From Taudactylus pleione (Eukaryota > Chordata > Amphibia > Anura > Myobatrachidae): a DNA stretch of 64,000 bases. The position numbers were made by a program, and so were the translations under genes. The stretch lies in contig JAUIMM010000646.1 of the NCBI GenBank assembly GCA_031769625.1, positions 248,501-312,500 on the forward strand, written 5' to 3'. This document shows positions 47,040 to 57,850 of this stretch, piece after piece. Position 1 is the first letter of the stretch. The number at the start of each line of letters is the position of its first letter. The notes under the pieces are model-generated. The model had not been told where the DNA came from and did not search any database. It worked only from the letters and a program-made list of their open reading frames with translations.

Positions 47040-47875
47040 TGTGACCAGACGCCTTTCACCTAGGCTGGCCCTGGTCACCGGTTAGCGCTCTTAGACTCCA
47101 ACTCACCGTCAGTGACCGCCTGTCACTGACTCCGCCCACTGCGCCGTGGGCGTGTAACGTTGCTGCCACCACCAAACTCTACCATCGGCGTTTGGAATTG
47201 CTTTTTACGTTACCCTCAGGCTCCTGCCTCGGAACCTGGAACCACTTCTGCTGCGTATGCGTTTGACTAGCTGCGGACACACCTCCTGTTTGGTGTCGGC
47301 TGAATCCTCCTGATCCCTCACAATGGACCAGGTCTGCACAGTAGCTGGCAGAGGGCTTGAACCTGGAGACACGGAGCCCTTACCCAGAACAGCCGGAGAA
47401 CGGAATAGCGTTTGGCGCAATTCATTTGGTCGCAGGGTACAGATATAGTCGATGTGAAGCAAGATGTTTATTGCTCCCAGTCTTAAAAAAGACCCTCCCT
47501 TCGGATTGAAGGGGAATAATCAGCATACAATACAAGATGTTACAGCAATTCTTCTCCACACAGGATTTACAAGGATGTATCACATACAGGGCTCACAGTC
47601 CCTCTTTTTACGTCATTCTTACACACAACATCACAGGGGGGCAAATCCACCCTGTGTTCCTTCTAGCCAATCATTCTATCTCACAAAACATAAATAAATA
47701 CGTCTTACATTTCACAGAAATGAAACCAATTTCCTTGATGCCACCCAAAAACATTTGGTTTCCTAACCACAAACTGCTTGTCTTTTACACCTATGCTTGG
47801 TATCGTACACAGACACACAGGAGTCTCCCTGCCCGCATTACACAGGAAAGGCTTCTTCAGTCACCACCTAACCCC
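47040..47875 (-). mobile_element. LTR of a Gmr1-like Gypsy element (solo or truncated)
   Basis: Starts TGTGACCAGACGCC and shares with 62392-62865, in the same order, GTCAGTGACCGCCTGTCACT, CACCACCAAA, CATCGGCRTT, GTAGCTGGCAGAGGGCTTGA, GAACGGAATAGCGTTT and GATGTTTATTGCTC. The last contains AATAAA on the minus strand, the likely polyadenylation signal. No gag or pol seen beside it. The right boundary is obscured by the minisatellite at 47876. Confidence 0.8.
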
Positions 47876-49370
47876 CCACTGCCAGGCTATAGGGTAATTA
47901 CCATATCCATCCCCACTGCCAGGCTAGGGTCATAACCATATCCATCCCCACTGCCAGGCTAGGGTCATAACCATATCCATCCCCACTGCCAGGCTAGGGT
48001 CATTACCATATCCATCCCTAGGTGAGGCTGCCAGGCTAGGGTAATTACCATATCCATCCCTAGGTGAGGCTGCCAGGCTATAGGGTAATTACCATATCCA
48101 TCCCCACTGTCAGGCTAGGGTAATTACCATATCCATCCCCACTGCCAGGCTATAGGGTAATTACCATATCCATCCCTAGGTGAGGCTGCCAGGCTAGGGT
48201 AATTACCATATTCATCTCTAGGTGAGGCTGCCAGGCTATAGGGTAATTACCATATCCATCCCTAGGTGAGGCTGCCAGGCTAGGGTAATTACCATATCCA
48301 TCCCCACTGCCAGGCTAGGGTAATTACCATATCCATCCCTAGGTGAGGCTGTCAGGCTATAGGGTAATTACCATATCCATCCCCACTGCCAGGCTAGGGT
48401 AATTACCATATCCATCCCCACTGTCAGGCTAGGGCAATTACCATATCCATCCCCACTGCCAGGCTAGGGTAATTACCATATCCATCCCTAGGTGAGGCTG
48501 CCAGGCTAGGGTAATTACCATATCCATCCCCACTGCCAGGCTAGGGTAATTACCATATTCATCCCTAGGTGAGGCTGCCAGGCTAGGGTAATTACCATAT
48601 TCATCCCTAGGTGAGGCTGCCAGGCTAGGGTAATTACCATATCCATCCCCACTGCCAGGCTAGGGTAATTACCATATTCATCCCTAGGTGAGGCTGCCAG
48701 GCTATAGGGTAATTACCATATCCATCCCCACTGCCAGGCTAGGGTAATTACCATATTCATCCCTAGGTGAGGCTGCCAGGCTATAGGGTAATTACCATAT
48801 TCATCCCTAGGTGAGGCTGCCAGGCTAGGGTAATTACCATATCCATCCCTAGGTGAGGCTGTCAGGCTATAGGGTAATTACCATATCCATCCCCACTGCC
48901 AGGCTAGGGTAATTACCATATCCATCCCCACTGTCAGGCTAGGGCAATTACCATATCCATCCCCACTGCCAGGCTAGGGTAATTACCATATCCATCCCTA
49001 GGTGAGGCTGCCAGGCTAGGGTAATTACCATATCCATCCCCACTGCCAGGCTAGGGTAATTACCATATTCATCCCTAGGTGAGGCTGCCAGGCTAGGGTA
49101 ATTACCATATTCATCCCTAGGTGAGGCTGCCAGGCTAGGGTAATTACCATATCCATCCCCACTGCCAGGCTAGGGTAATTACCATATTCATCCCTAGGTG
49201 AGGCTGCCAGGCTATAGGGTAATTACCATATCCATCCCCACTGCCAGGCTAGGGTAATTACCATATTCATCCCTAGGTGAGGCTGCCAGGCTATAGGGTA
49301 ATTACCATATTCATCCCTAGGTGAGGCTGCCAGGCTATAGGGTAATTACCATATCCATCCCTAGGTGAGG
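47876..49370. repeat. 35/42/44-bp minisatellite with 510-bp higher-order duplication
   Basis: Two monomer types intermingle: short (CCATATCCATCCCCACTGCC, AGGCTAGGGTAATTA; 35 bp) and long (with CCTAGGTGAGGCTGCC in place of CCACTGCC; 42 or 44 bp). The rare AGGGCAATTA variant at 48431 recurs at 48941 with the same neighbours, giving a 510-bp block present twice. The array directly adjoins the LTR and may have grown within it. Confidence 0.94.
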
Positions 49371-49532
49371 ACGTCTAACCAGCAGTTTGTCTCCAAAGGT
49401 CAGGACATGTTACATTTCTATAAGTGCATTTACACCCATATTACATACAAAAATATATTCACACATGTCATAGACTATACTACTTTACTGAATACACCAA
49501 TGCATTGCAGATGCAGTGCTCTACCGCACAAT
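49371..49532. other. Spacer, possibly remaining LTR sequence
   Basis: A/T-rich single-copy sequence between minisatellite and MITE; nothing firm. Confidence 0.3.
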
Positions 49533-50122
49533 GAGCCTGATTCAGAGCCGGACGCTATTTGCGGCCGCTCGTTCAGAAAAAGGGGCCGGCTATGTAAATT
49601 AAGCGCTCGCTCTTTGCGGTCTGTTGATGCCTCTATGTCTGAACGAGCGAACGAAACATGCGCTCACTATTTTGGAAAAAACGCCCCCTGGCCGCTCGCA
49701 TCATACGTCATCTCCGCTATTTATTTGATTAATCGAGTACATCGAAAGGCGTCTGAACTGCTCGCTATTCTTGTGGTAGCATTTTCCTACCGCAATCATG
49801 CGAGCAGTTCAGGCTAAAAGACAACCAAGTGACGTGGTAGATGACGCTGCTTTAATTATGCACACCCTTAAAACGCCCGTTTTGACCGTTTGGCACGCCT
49901 GCGTTCGGATCTCCACTCCCCGTTTTCAAGCACCTTCCCCTGTTACCACCCACAAACGCCTCATCCTGTCACTCATATTAGCAGGCATTCGCTATTTTGC
50001 AAGCACATGAATTTCGACCGCACTGACTGGTTCGCGCATGCGTACTAAAACCCATACGCAGATGTGCGAACATCGCTCGGAGCGAACGAGCGGCCGCTTA
50101 CGAGCGGCTCTGAATCAGGCCC
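49533..50122. mobile_element. Full-length ~590-bp MITE, GGGCCTGATTCAG family
   Basis: Left end GAGCCTGATTCAGAGCCG (one base off the consensus) and right end CGGCTCTGAATCAGGCCC form terminal inverted repeats. The whole element aligns with the reverse complement of 56789-57373, including GAACTGCTCGC / GCGAGCAGTTC around the centre. Many CGCTCG/CGAGCG words lie near both ends. The end sequence resembles PIF/Harbinger-type MITEs, but I could not confirm a 3-bp target duplication. Confidence 0.85.
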
Positions 50123-50149
50123 TATATGTGTATATTAATACAGGTTACT

Positions 50150-50520
50150 ATGAACCATGTGCAGTGTGCTTATATACTGTCCTTTTAAAAATGGTGCAAT
50201 GGCATGAGGGTTAATCCCCTCAATGCCTTGGCAGCCATTTTAATCACGTGTGGTCGGCCTCCGGCCACACCAACCGATGGTCATCCCTGTCCTTTGACTG
50301 ACTGGCCCATGGGCCAATCAGAACCTGGGGGGCAGGGCTTCATGGGTGTCAGGGGCGGAGCTGTGGTTCGTGTCCTGACACCTTGTATAAAAAAAAAAAA
50401 AAAAAACTTGGTTCTCCCCCATTGTTGGCAAAAGCATTTGACATCAGCCATAAACCATCGATGATTATGAATCAGCGATGGTTGATGGCCATCCCTAATA
50501 AATGCTAATTACCGTACCTC
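50150..50520. repeat. Unclassified repeat-like segment with A-run and hairpins
   Basis: GAGGGTTAATCCCCTC (50208-50223) and GGCCTCCGGCC are short palindromes. A18 follows TTGTATAA near 50390. The ACCATCGATGATTATG / CAGCGATGGTTG pair makes an imperfect hairpin. The texture suggests a non-autonomous element; family unknown. Confidence 0.35.
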
Positions 50521-50534
50521 AACATTGGTATAGC

Positions 50535-50903
50535 GGAAAAAGTGCACGCAGCAGCGCTTATTGGGGGTCGCCTATCTGCGATTTTCCTGGTGTACAGCCG
50601 TGTTCCCCATCTGACCACGGCCTCCTATGCCTGCGGCTGTGCGTCTGGGAACGCAGCCGCTTTTAGTGACACGCCCAGACCGTATCTGTGTGCACTACCA
50701 GCCACCACCCAGGAACGCCATCACTTTTCCACAACATTTCGGATACGATTTGACCCGACCGCAGCAGAGTCTTCGTGCGTACATTCAGGGTAACTCGCCG
50801 TAGGGGCTTTCAGAGATTTCTGTTCATGCGCTGCTGCAAATAAACGCTCACCGACATGAGCATTGCGGCGAGATTGCGTGCTGCACTGAATCAGGCCCAT
50901 GAG
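50535..50903 (+). mobile_element. Truncated MITE, GGGCCTGATTCAG family
   Basis: Aligns with 39497-39931 (TATGCCTGCGGCTGTGCGTC, ACGCAGCCGCTTTTAG) and ends CTGAATCAGGCCC. The left terminus is not visible. Together the two define a second subfamily, distinct in its interior from 49533-50122. Confidence 0.7.
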
Positions 50904-51284
50904 GTGTTGCGAGGAGCAGATTCTGGGCATGCCAGGGCTGTGCGGCATTATGCCAGGGAGACCCTACGCTGCGGACTACCTATGCCGGCTGCTATAGCCT
51001 AGATTACCACTCGCCCCTCCTCCTGCATTTACCAGCACTGGCCACGGCTACGTGCGCTGCTTCTGGGAACACTGCAGGGAGGGGGGGCACTTTTTTTTTT
51101 CATTTATATAAAACTTTATTTAAATTATTTTTACACAAGCACGGTCCGGGCTGAAAACCCTCCTCATCATTATAAGCAGCGTTAGGACGACCCCTCAGCT
51201 GCTGTATTAGGTGTCACCAGGTCAGACTCCCACCCTCTGTACACCTGTCCCACCCACCCCCATCCCACAAATGTATGGGACAGT
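50904..51284. other. Spacer with T-run near 51090
   Basis: T11 followed by AT-rich sequence at 51090-51135. No gene recognised. Confidence 0.4.
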
Positions 51285-52140
51285 CGCTGTACACACATAC
51301 ACACGTATGTAATACTGTACACATGTGGGGTGGTCCCTGTACACACATACACACGTATGTAATACTGTACACATGTGGGGCGGTCCATGTACACACATAC
51401 ACACGTATGTAATACTGTACACATGTGGGGTGGTCCCTGTACACACATACACATGTATGTAATACTGTACACATGTGGGGCAGTCCATGTACACACATAC
51501 ACACGTATGTAATACTGTACACATGTGGGGTGGTCCCTGTACACACATACACACGTATGTAATACTGTACACATGTGGGGTGGTCCATGTACACACATAC
51601 ACACGTATGTAATACTGTACACATGTGGGGTGGTCCCTGTACACACATACACACGTATGTAATACTGTACACATGTGGGGCAGTCCATGTACACACATAC
51701 ACACGTATGTAATACTGTACACATGTGGGGCAGTCCATGTACACACATACACACGTATGTAATACTGTACACATGTGGGGCAGTCCATGTACACACATAC
51801 ACACGTATGTAATACTGTACACATGTGGGGCGGTCCATGTACACACATACACACGTATGTAATACTGTACACATGTGGGGCGGTCCATGTACACACATAC
51901 ACACGTATGTAATACTGTACACATGTGGGGCAGTCCATGTACACACATACACACGTATGTAATACTGTACACATGTGGGGCGGTCCATGTACACACATAC
52001 ACACGTATGTAATACTGTACACATGTGGGGCGGTCCATGTACACACACGTATGTAATACTGTACACATGTGGGGCGGTCCATGTACACACATACACACGT
52101 ATGTAATACTGTACACATGTGGGGCGGTCCCTGTACACAC
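51285..52140. repeat. 50-bp satellite, ~17 copies (family J/L/M)
   Basis: Monomer: ACACGTATGTAATACTGTAC, ACATGTGGGGCGGTCCATGT, ACACACATAC. Variation at CGGTCC/TGGTCC/CAGTCC and CATGT/CCTGT. Shares CCTGTACACAC, ATGTAAT and ATACTGTACACRTG with the satellites at 44993 and 52791. Confidence 0.95.
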
Positions 52141-52790
52141 ATGTATGTAATATATATTATACTATACCTCTTAACAGTTTTTATTGGAAATTCAGTGAAC
52201 TCACGAAAGTCCGTTTTCATCACTTTGGGGGAGGAGTGCGCTACTGTGCCAACTCCAGTCTTCCTGATCTCCAGAGAGGATTCATTCCCTGTCCCAAGAT
52301 GGCTACAGTGATCACTAGTGAGCACGTGCAGGGGCCATCTTGTCTTTACTGTGTAAAGTGACAAAGTTTCCTACTTAGCACCTACTGGCTCCTGAACCAC
52401 TACCCGTTTGCAGCATGGTGAGCTGTATAGGACTCACTCAGCTCAAGTTCAGCTCCATTACCAGCGTACATGTAACAGTGAGTACGGCTGTTCCTGCTAC
52501 TGGGTAAGTAACTGGGCTGTTAGTAGTGTGAGCCATCTGCTGGTGTGTACCTACATTACTAGGCAGTATCAGCACCTGCACGCACATCATTTCCAACATG
52601 CCCAGCACTCTGGGGATTCTCGGCTGCCCCTAACTCTCCCCGCACTGTGAGCAGAGGTCACAGTGCTCCCCCTAAATCCCCCCCACACACACACACATCC
52701 AGCGGGACACTACGACCAGCAAATGGGATGGTGGGACAGTCATTGAACAGTGGAACTGTCCCATCAAAAGTGAGTCAGCTGAGGTACAGT
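52141..52790. other. Single-copy spacer between the 50-bp and 54-bp arrays
   Basis: Contains CCAAGATGGCTACAG and GGGGCCATCTTG, an imperfect inverted repeat at 52292-52342. No gene recognised. Confidence 0.4.
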
Positions 52791-54420
52791 ATGGGGCAGT
52801 CCCTGTACACACACGTATGTAATAATGCATTATACTGCACATGCGTGGGGCAGTCCCTGTACACACACGTATGTAATAATGCATTATACTGCACATGTGT
52901 GGGACAGTCCATGTGCACACATGTATGCAATAATGCATTATACTGCACATGGGGCAGTCCCTGCACACACATGTATGTAATAATGCATTATACTGCACAT
53001 GTATGGGACAGTCCATGTACACACATGTATGTAATAATGCATTATACTGCACATGGGGCAGTCCCTGCACACACATGTATGTAATAATGCATTATACTGC
53101 ACATGCGTTGGGCAGTCCCTGTACACACATGTATGTAATAATGCATTATACTGCACATGTGTGGGACAGTCCATGTACACACATGTATGTAATAATGCAT
53201 TATACTGCACATGTATGGGGCAGTCCCTGCACACACATGTATGTAATAATGCATTATACTGCACATGCGTGGGGCAGTCCCTGTACACACATGTATGTAA
53301 TAATGCATTATACTGCACGTGTGTGGGGCAGTCCCTGTACACACATCTATGTAATAATGCATTATACTGCACATGTATGGGGCAGTCCCTGTACACACAT
53401 GTATGTAATAATGCATTATACTGCACATGTGTGGGGCAGTACATGTACACACATGTATGTAATAATGCATTATACTGCACATGTGTGGGGCAGTACATGT
53501 ACACACATGTATGTAATAATGCATTATACTGCACATGTGTGGGGCAGTACATGTACACACATGTATGTAATAATGCATTATACTGCACATGTGGGGCAGT
53601 CCCTGTACACACACGTATGTAATAATGCATTATATTGCACATGTATGGGGCAGTCTCTGTACACACACGTATGTAATAATGCATTATATTGCACATGTAT
53701 GGGGCAGTCTCTGTACACACGTATGTAATAATGCATTATACTGCACATACATGGGGCAGTCCCTGTACACACATGTATGTAATAATGCATTATACTGCAC
53801 ATGCGTGGGGCAGTCCCTGTACACACATGTATGTAATAATACATTATACTGCACATGTGTGGGGCAGTTCCTGTACACACATGTATGTAATAATGCATTA
53901 TACTGCACATGTATGGGGCAGTCCCTGTACACACATGTATGTAATAATGCATTATACTGCACATGCGTGGGGCAGTCCCTGTACACACATGTATGTAATA
54001 ATACATTATACTGCACATGTGTGGGGCAGTTCCTGTACACACACATGTATGTAATAATGCAATATACTGCACATGTGTGGGGCAGTCCCTGTACACACAT
54101 GTATGTAATAATACATTATACTGCACATGTATGGGGAAGTCCCTGTACACACATGTATGTAATAATGCATTATACTGCATATGTGTGGGGCAGTCCCTGT
54201 ACACACATGTATGTAATAATGCATTATACTGCACATGTATGGGGCAGTCCCTGTACACACATGTATGTAATAATGCATTATACTGCACATGCGTGGAGCA
54301 GTCCCTGTACACACACATGTATGTAATAATGCAATATACTGCACATGTGTGGGGCAGTCCCTGTACAAACATATACACATTTATGTAATAATGTATAATG
54401 TTGCAGACATGTGGGACAGC
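52791..54420. repeat. 54-bp satellite, ~30 copies (family J/L/M)
   Basis: Monomer: GGGGCAGTCCCTGTACACAC, ATGTATGTAATAATGCATTA, TACTGCACATGTGT. Contains the palindrome TAATGCATTA. The last monomer (54359-54420) is diverged and has ACATATACACATTTATG, which resembles the 50-bp type. Frames stay open on both strands because 54 is a multiple of three. Confidence 0.95.
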
Positions 54421-54639
54421 CGGGCAGTATAATAGAGGGAGTCAGGAATCAGCTGGTAAAAGGGAAAGTCAGGGATTAGGAGATAAACCAATCATAGAAC
54501 GGATTAGGAGGAGTGATCCCTTACAGGAGATTAACTCCGCTCCCGGCTGCAGAACATCTACTTCCAGATACGATGCTGGGACGCAGAACCCGTCATCCTC
54601 CAGCAATAAATAATGAAAGCAAATCATCTCACTTCAAGA
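54421..54639. other. Spacer left of DIRS-like element
   Basis: No features recognised. Confidence 0.4.
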
Positions 54640-54658
54640 GGCATATGTATTATAATAA

Positions 54659-55035
54659 GAGTTATGGCAGACTTACCTTTGCTAACTCTTTTTCTTCGAG
54701 GTCCATAGGGTCCACAAGAACTACCTTGGCATGTGGCATGTGGTTGGAGGGATCCAGGCACCAAACAGTCAAAGCTTTAGCTCCCAGAATGCACTGGTCA
54801 TCCTCCATATATACCCCTCCCCCAGCCACAGGCACTCAGTTTGTGAACAAGCCTAAATGGCAGGAGAAGGAAATTGGAGAAGTACAAATACTGTCACAAA
54901 GATGAGGGAATCAGTGACAAGCAGGAACAGATCCCAACTGAGGCCAGGTGTGGCAGGGTGGGTGCCCTGTGGACCCCATGGACCTCAAAGAAAAAGAGTA
55001 AACAAAGGTAAGTCTACCATAACTCTTTTCTTCTT
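54659..55035. repeat. Inverted repeat pair at the 3' side of the DIRS-like element
   Basis: AGAGTTATGGCAGACTTACC at 54659 on the plus strand recurs at about 55035 on the minus strand as AGAGTTATGGTAGACTTACC. Both continue with ACTCTTTTTCTT and GAGGTCCATRGGGTCCACA. Arms of about 65 bp flank roughly 245 bp. Confidence 0.85.
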
Positions 55036-55147
55036 CAGAGTCCATAGGGTCCACAGGGACTACATTGGGGATGTCCTAAAGCAGTTCCCTTAAGGGTGGG
55101 GATGCTCCTCGGCAGAAAGGAGAATCCGCCACCCAAAGGAAGCATCC

Positions 55148-56490
55148 TGAGAGGCAAAAGTATCAAATGCATAGAATTTTATAAAAGTGTGGACAGAAGA
55201 CCAGGTGGCCGCCTTGCACAGCCGTTCAGCCGAGGCGCCATATCTAACCGCCCCCAAAATGGTCCCACAGACCGAGTAGAATGTGCTGCCACCGTGTTAG
55301 GGACAGGGAGATCAGCCTGTGTATACACCTGAGAAATAGTCATACGCAGCCAGTGAGCTAAAGTCTGTTAGCTGGCCAGCCCCGTTTGTGAAACCCATAT
55401 AACACAAAGAGCGCATCTGAATTCCTGATGGAGTTGGTACGATCCACGTCGAAATGAAGGGCTCGAACCACATCCAGGGAAGCTTCACCTGTAGAAAGGT
55501 CTGAAGACAGAAAGGCCGGGACTACAATTTCTTCAATCATATGAAAACGGGATACCACCTTTGGCAGGTAACCCGCTCGTGTACGGAGGACAGCTCTATT
55601 CTGATGGAAAATCAAATATGGGGAGCGGCATGAAAGTGCTGCCAAATCAGAAACTCTGCGAGCTGAGGAGATAGAGGTCCACTGTGTCCAAAGGCTCAAA
55701 GGGAAGAGCCTGCAACGCCCTGAGAACCAAAGATAAATCCCACGGTGCCACTGGAGGGACAAACGGAGGTTGAAGACAGAGAATACCCTGCAAAAATGTT
55801 CTAACATCCAGCAGGGGAGCAATTCTGCGCTGGAACCAAACTGACAATGCAGAAACCTGAACTTTCCAGGTAGCTAGGCGAAGACCCAAGTCTAGTCCAG
55901 CCTGGAGAAAAGCAAGAACTCTGGATATATGCATACTTCCTGTGGGAACACCATTGAAAAAAGGAATGTAGAATCCTGTAATAGATGCGGGCAGAGGAAG
56001 GCTTTCTGTAATAGATGCGGGCAGAAGAAGGCTTTCTGTAATAGATGCGGGCAGAGGAAGGCTTTCTGTAATAGATGCGGGCAGAGGAAGGCTTTCTGTA
56101 ATAGATGCGGGCAGAGGAAGGCTTTCTGTAATAGATGCGGGCAGAAGAAGGCTTTCTGTAATAGATGCGGGCAGAGGAAGGCTTTCTGTAATAGATGCGG
56201 GCAGAGGAAGGCTTTCTGTAATAGATGCGGGCAGAGGAAGGCTTTCTGTAATAGATGCGGGCAGAAGAAGGCTTTTTGTAATAGATGTGGGCAGAGGAAG
56301 GCTTTCTGTAATAGATGCGGGCAGAGGAAGGCTTTCTGTAATAGATGTGGGCAGAGGAAGGCTTTCTTGCCCTGAGCATCGCCTGAATCACAGAAGTAGA
56401 ATAACACTTGGCTTTTAAGACGTAAAACTCAAGAGCCACGCCATCAAAGCCAGACGAGGTAGGTCCTGATGTAGGCAGTGACCATGCCCT
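55148..56490 (-). pseudogene. DIRS-like tyrosine recombinase, frameshifted
   Basis: Tyrosine recombinases of DIRS elements integrate the circular DNA copy without making target duplications. In minus-strand order: an N-terminal region with VIQAMLRARKPSS (about 56370-56410) and ILHSFFQWC; a middle region with LAFLQAGLDLGLRL and VQVSALSVWFQRR in another frame; SSARRVSDLAALSCR in a third frame, holding the first catalytic Arg; LDVVRALHFDVDRT and DALFVLYGFHKRG; HSTRSVG at 55267-55290, the HxxR box; and HTFIKFYAFDTF near 55165-55200 with the presumed nucleophilic Tyr. At least two frameshifts separate these parts, so no full protein can be made. A 390-bp minisatellite sits in the N-terminal region. 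Identification rests on motif order and recall of the family. Confidence 0.85.
55981..56370 (-). repeat. 30-bp coding minisatellite inside the recombinase, 13 copies
   Basis: Thirteen exact 30-bp units (ATAGATGCGGGCAGAGGAAG, GCTTTCTGTA on the plus strand). On the minus strand each unit encodes KPSSARIYYR in frame with the flanking recombinase sequence; a typical family member has this segment once. Differences are mainly GAGGAAG/GAAGAAG (synonymous Ser), a few Arg-to-His and one Arg-to-Lys. The plus-strand frame (CNRCGQRKAF repeated) only looks like a CxxC protein. Confidence 0.93.
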
Positions 56491-57850
56491 TATAGACAAA
56501 AAGAATAATTCTGGCGCTTAACACTAATACACAAATACAAATAGCATATAAGACAATATATAAGACTGCAGCAGATATTAAACGCTGTGTATGTTTGAAT
56601 TTTAGAAAAACAGACAAAAACAAAAATCTGCCGCTGTCACTATATATGTCAATGTGATCAGAAAAGAATGAAGTGGTTAAATAAAAATAATTTAATTAAA
56701 CAAGCTAAAAATGTTAGCACACATTAATACATACAATATACACAGTTATAACAGACAAAAAAAATCCTTTGCAGATAGAAGTGACAAAGGGCCTGATTCA
56801 GAGCCGCTCGTTCGCTCCGAGTGATGTTTGCCCAACTGCGCATGCGTACGGATCGTTATACGCATGCGCGAACCAGTCAGTGCGGTCGAAATTCATGTGC
56901 TCGCAAAATAGCGAATGCCTGCTAATTTGAGTGACAGAATGAGGCGTATGTGGGTGGTAACAGGGGAAGGTGCTTGAAAACGGGAAGTGGAGATCCGAAC
57001 GCAGGCGTGCTTAAAGGTCAAAACGGGCGTTTTATGGGTGTGCATAATTAACACAGCAGCGTCATTGACCACGTCACTGGGTTATTTTATAGCCAGAACT
57101 GCTCGCAAGATTGTGGTAGCAAAAACCAACCACAAGAATAGCGAGCAGTTCATACGCTGGACGATGTACTCGATTAATCTAATAAATAGCGGACATGACG
57201 TAGGATGCGAGCGGCCAGGGGGCGTAGTTTTCCAAAAAACGACCGCAAGTTTTGTTCGCTCGTTCAGATCTAGAGGCGTGAACAGACCGCAAAGAGCGAA
57301 CGGTTCATTAGAATAGCCACCCCTATTTTCTGGACGAGCGAGCGCTAATTGCGTCCGGCTCTGAATCAGGCCCAATGTCACTAAAAAGCAGAATTGATAC
57401 ACAAGTTGCACAAAATGTATCTTTGTGGTAGTGAGAGTAATTCACCGTTATTGTAGACCTGGTGATTAAATGTTTCCACAAATAGAAATGAAAAGGCAGC
57501 TGTGAGCGCAATAGGTGGAATGTTTCATCTGATAATGCTCCTTATTATGCTAGAGTCATTTAGGAATGGACAGTGACCCGTTTAGTAAGCTCCGTCTCAG
57601 ATTGTCTACCACGCATTTGATACAATCCTGGAAAAATCAAATGGTAATCATATGTAAATGATCGATAATAATACAGTATAGACCTGGAGGTAGCTCTCAG
57701 ATTCAAATCCAGGGTAATCTGAGGAGTAAACGGTGATCACTAATATGGGTACACCGTACACAGCCGCTATAGAGGTGAAGTGCAAAGTCACTGCAGGATG
57801 AGTGCCTTAATGGACTGCACATCATATGAAACCGTGATATTTAACAGTAC
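56490..57850. mobile_element. ~1.36-kb insertion or replacement inside the DIRS-like element
   Basis: The recombinase reading stops being recognisable left of about 56490 and the RT reading stops near 57850. Between them is AT-rich, non-DIRS sequence. The RNase H region expected between RT and recombinase is missing. No target duplication was identified, so insertion plus deletion is likely. A complete MITE lies inside it (56789-57373). Confidence 0.6.
56789..57373. mobile_element. Full-length ~585-bp MITE, GGGCCTGATTCAG family
   Basis: Ends GGGCCTGATTCAGAGCCG and CGGCTCTGAATCAGGCCC are inverted repeats. The body aligns with the reverse complement of 49533-50122. A central inverted repeat GAACTGCTCGC / GCGAGCAGTTC (57092-57150) encloses a second, TGTGGT / ACCACA. 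It is a third-level nested insertion. Confidence 0.88.

Noticed and set aside
51182..54388. Long frames on both strands in the 50-bp and 54-bp satellites
   Set aside because: Periodicity products with CA/TG-rich composition.
55929..56375. Plus-strand frame with 13 CNRCGQRKAF units, looking like a CxxC zinc-binding protein
   Set aside because: The minus strand of the same sequence reads in frame with recombinase motifs on both sides, which explains the repeat better.
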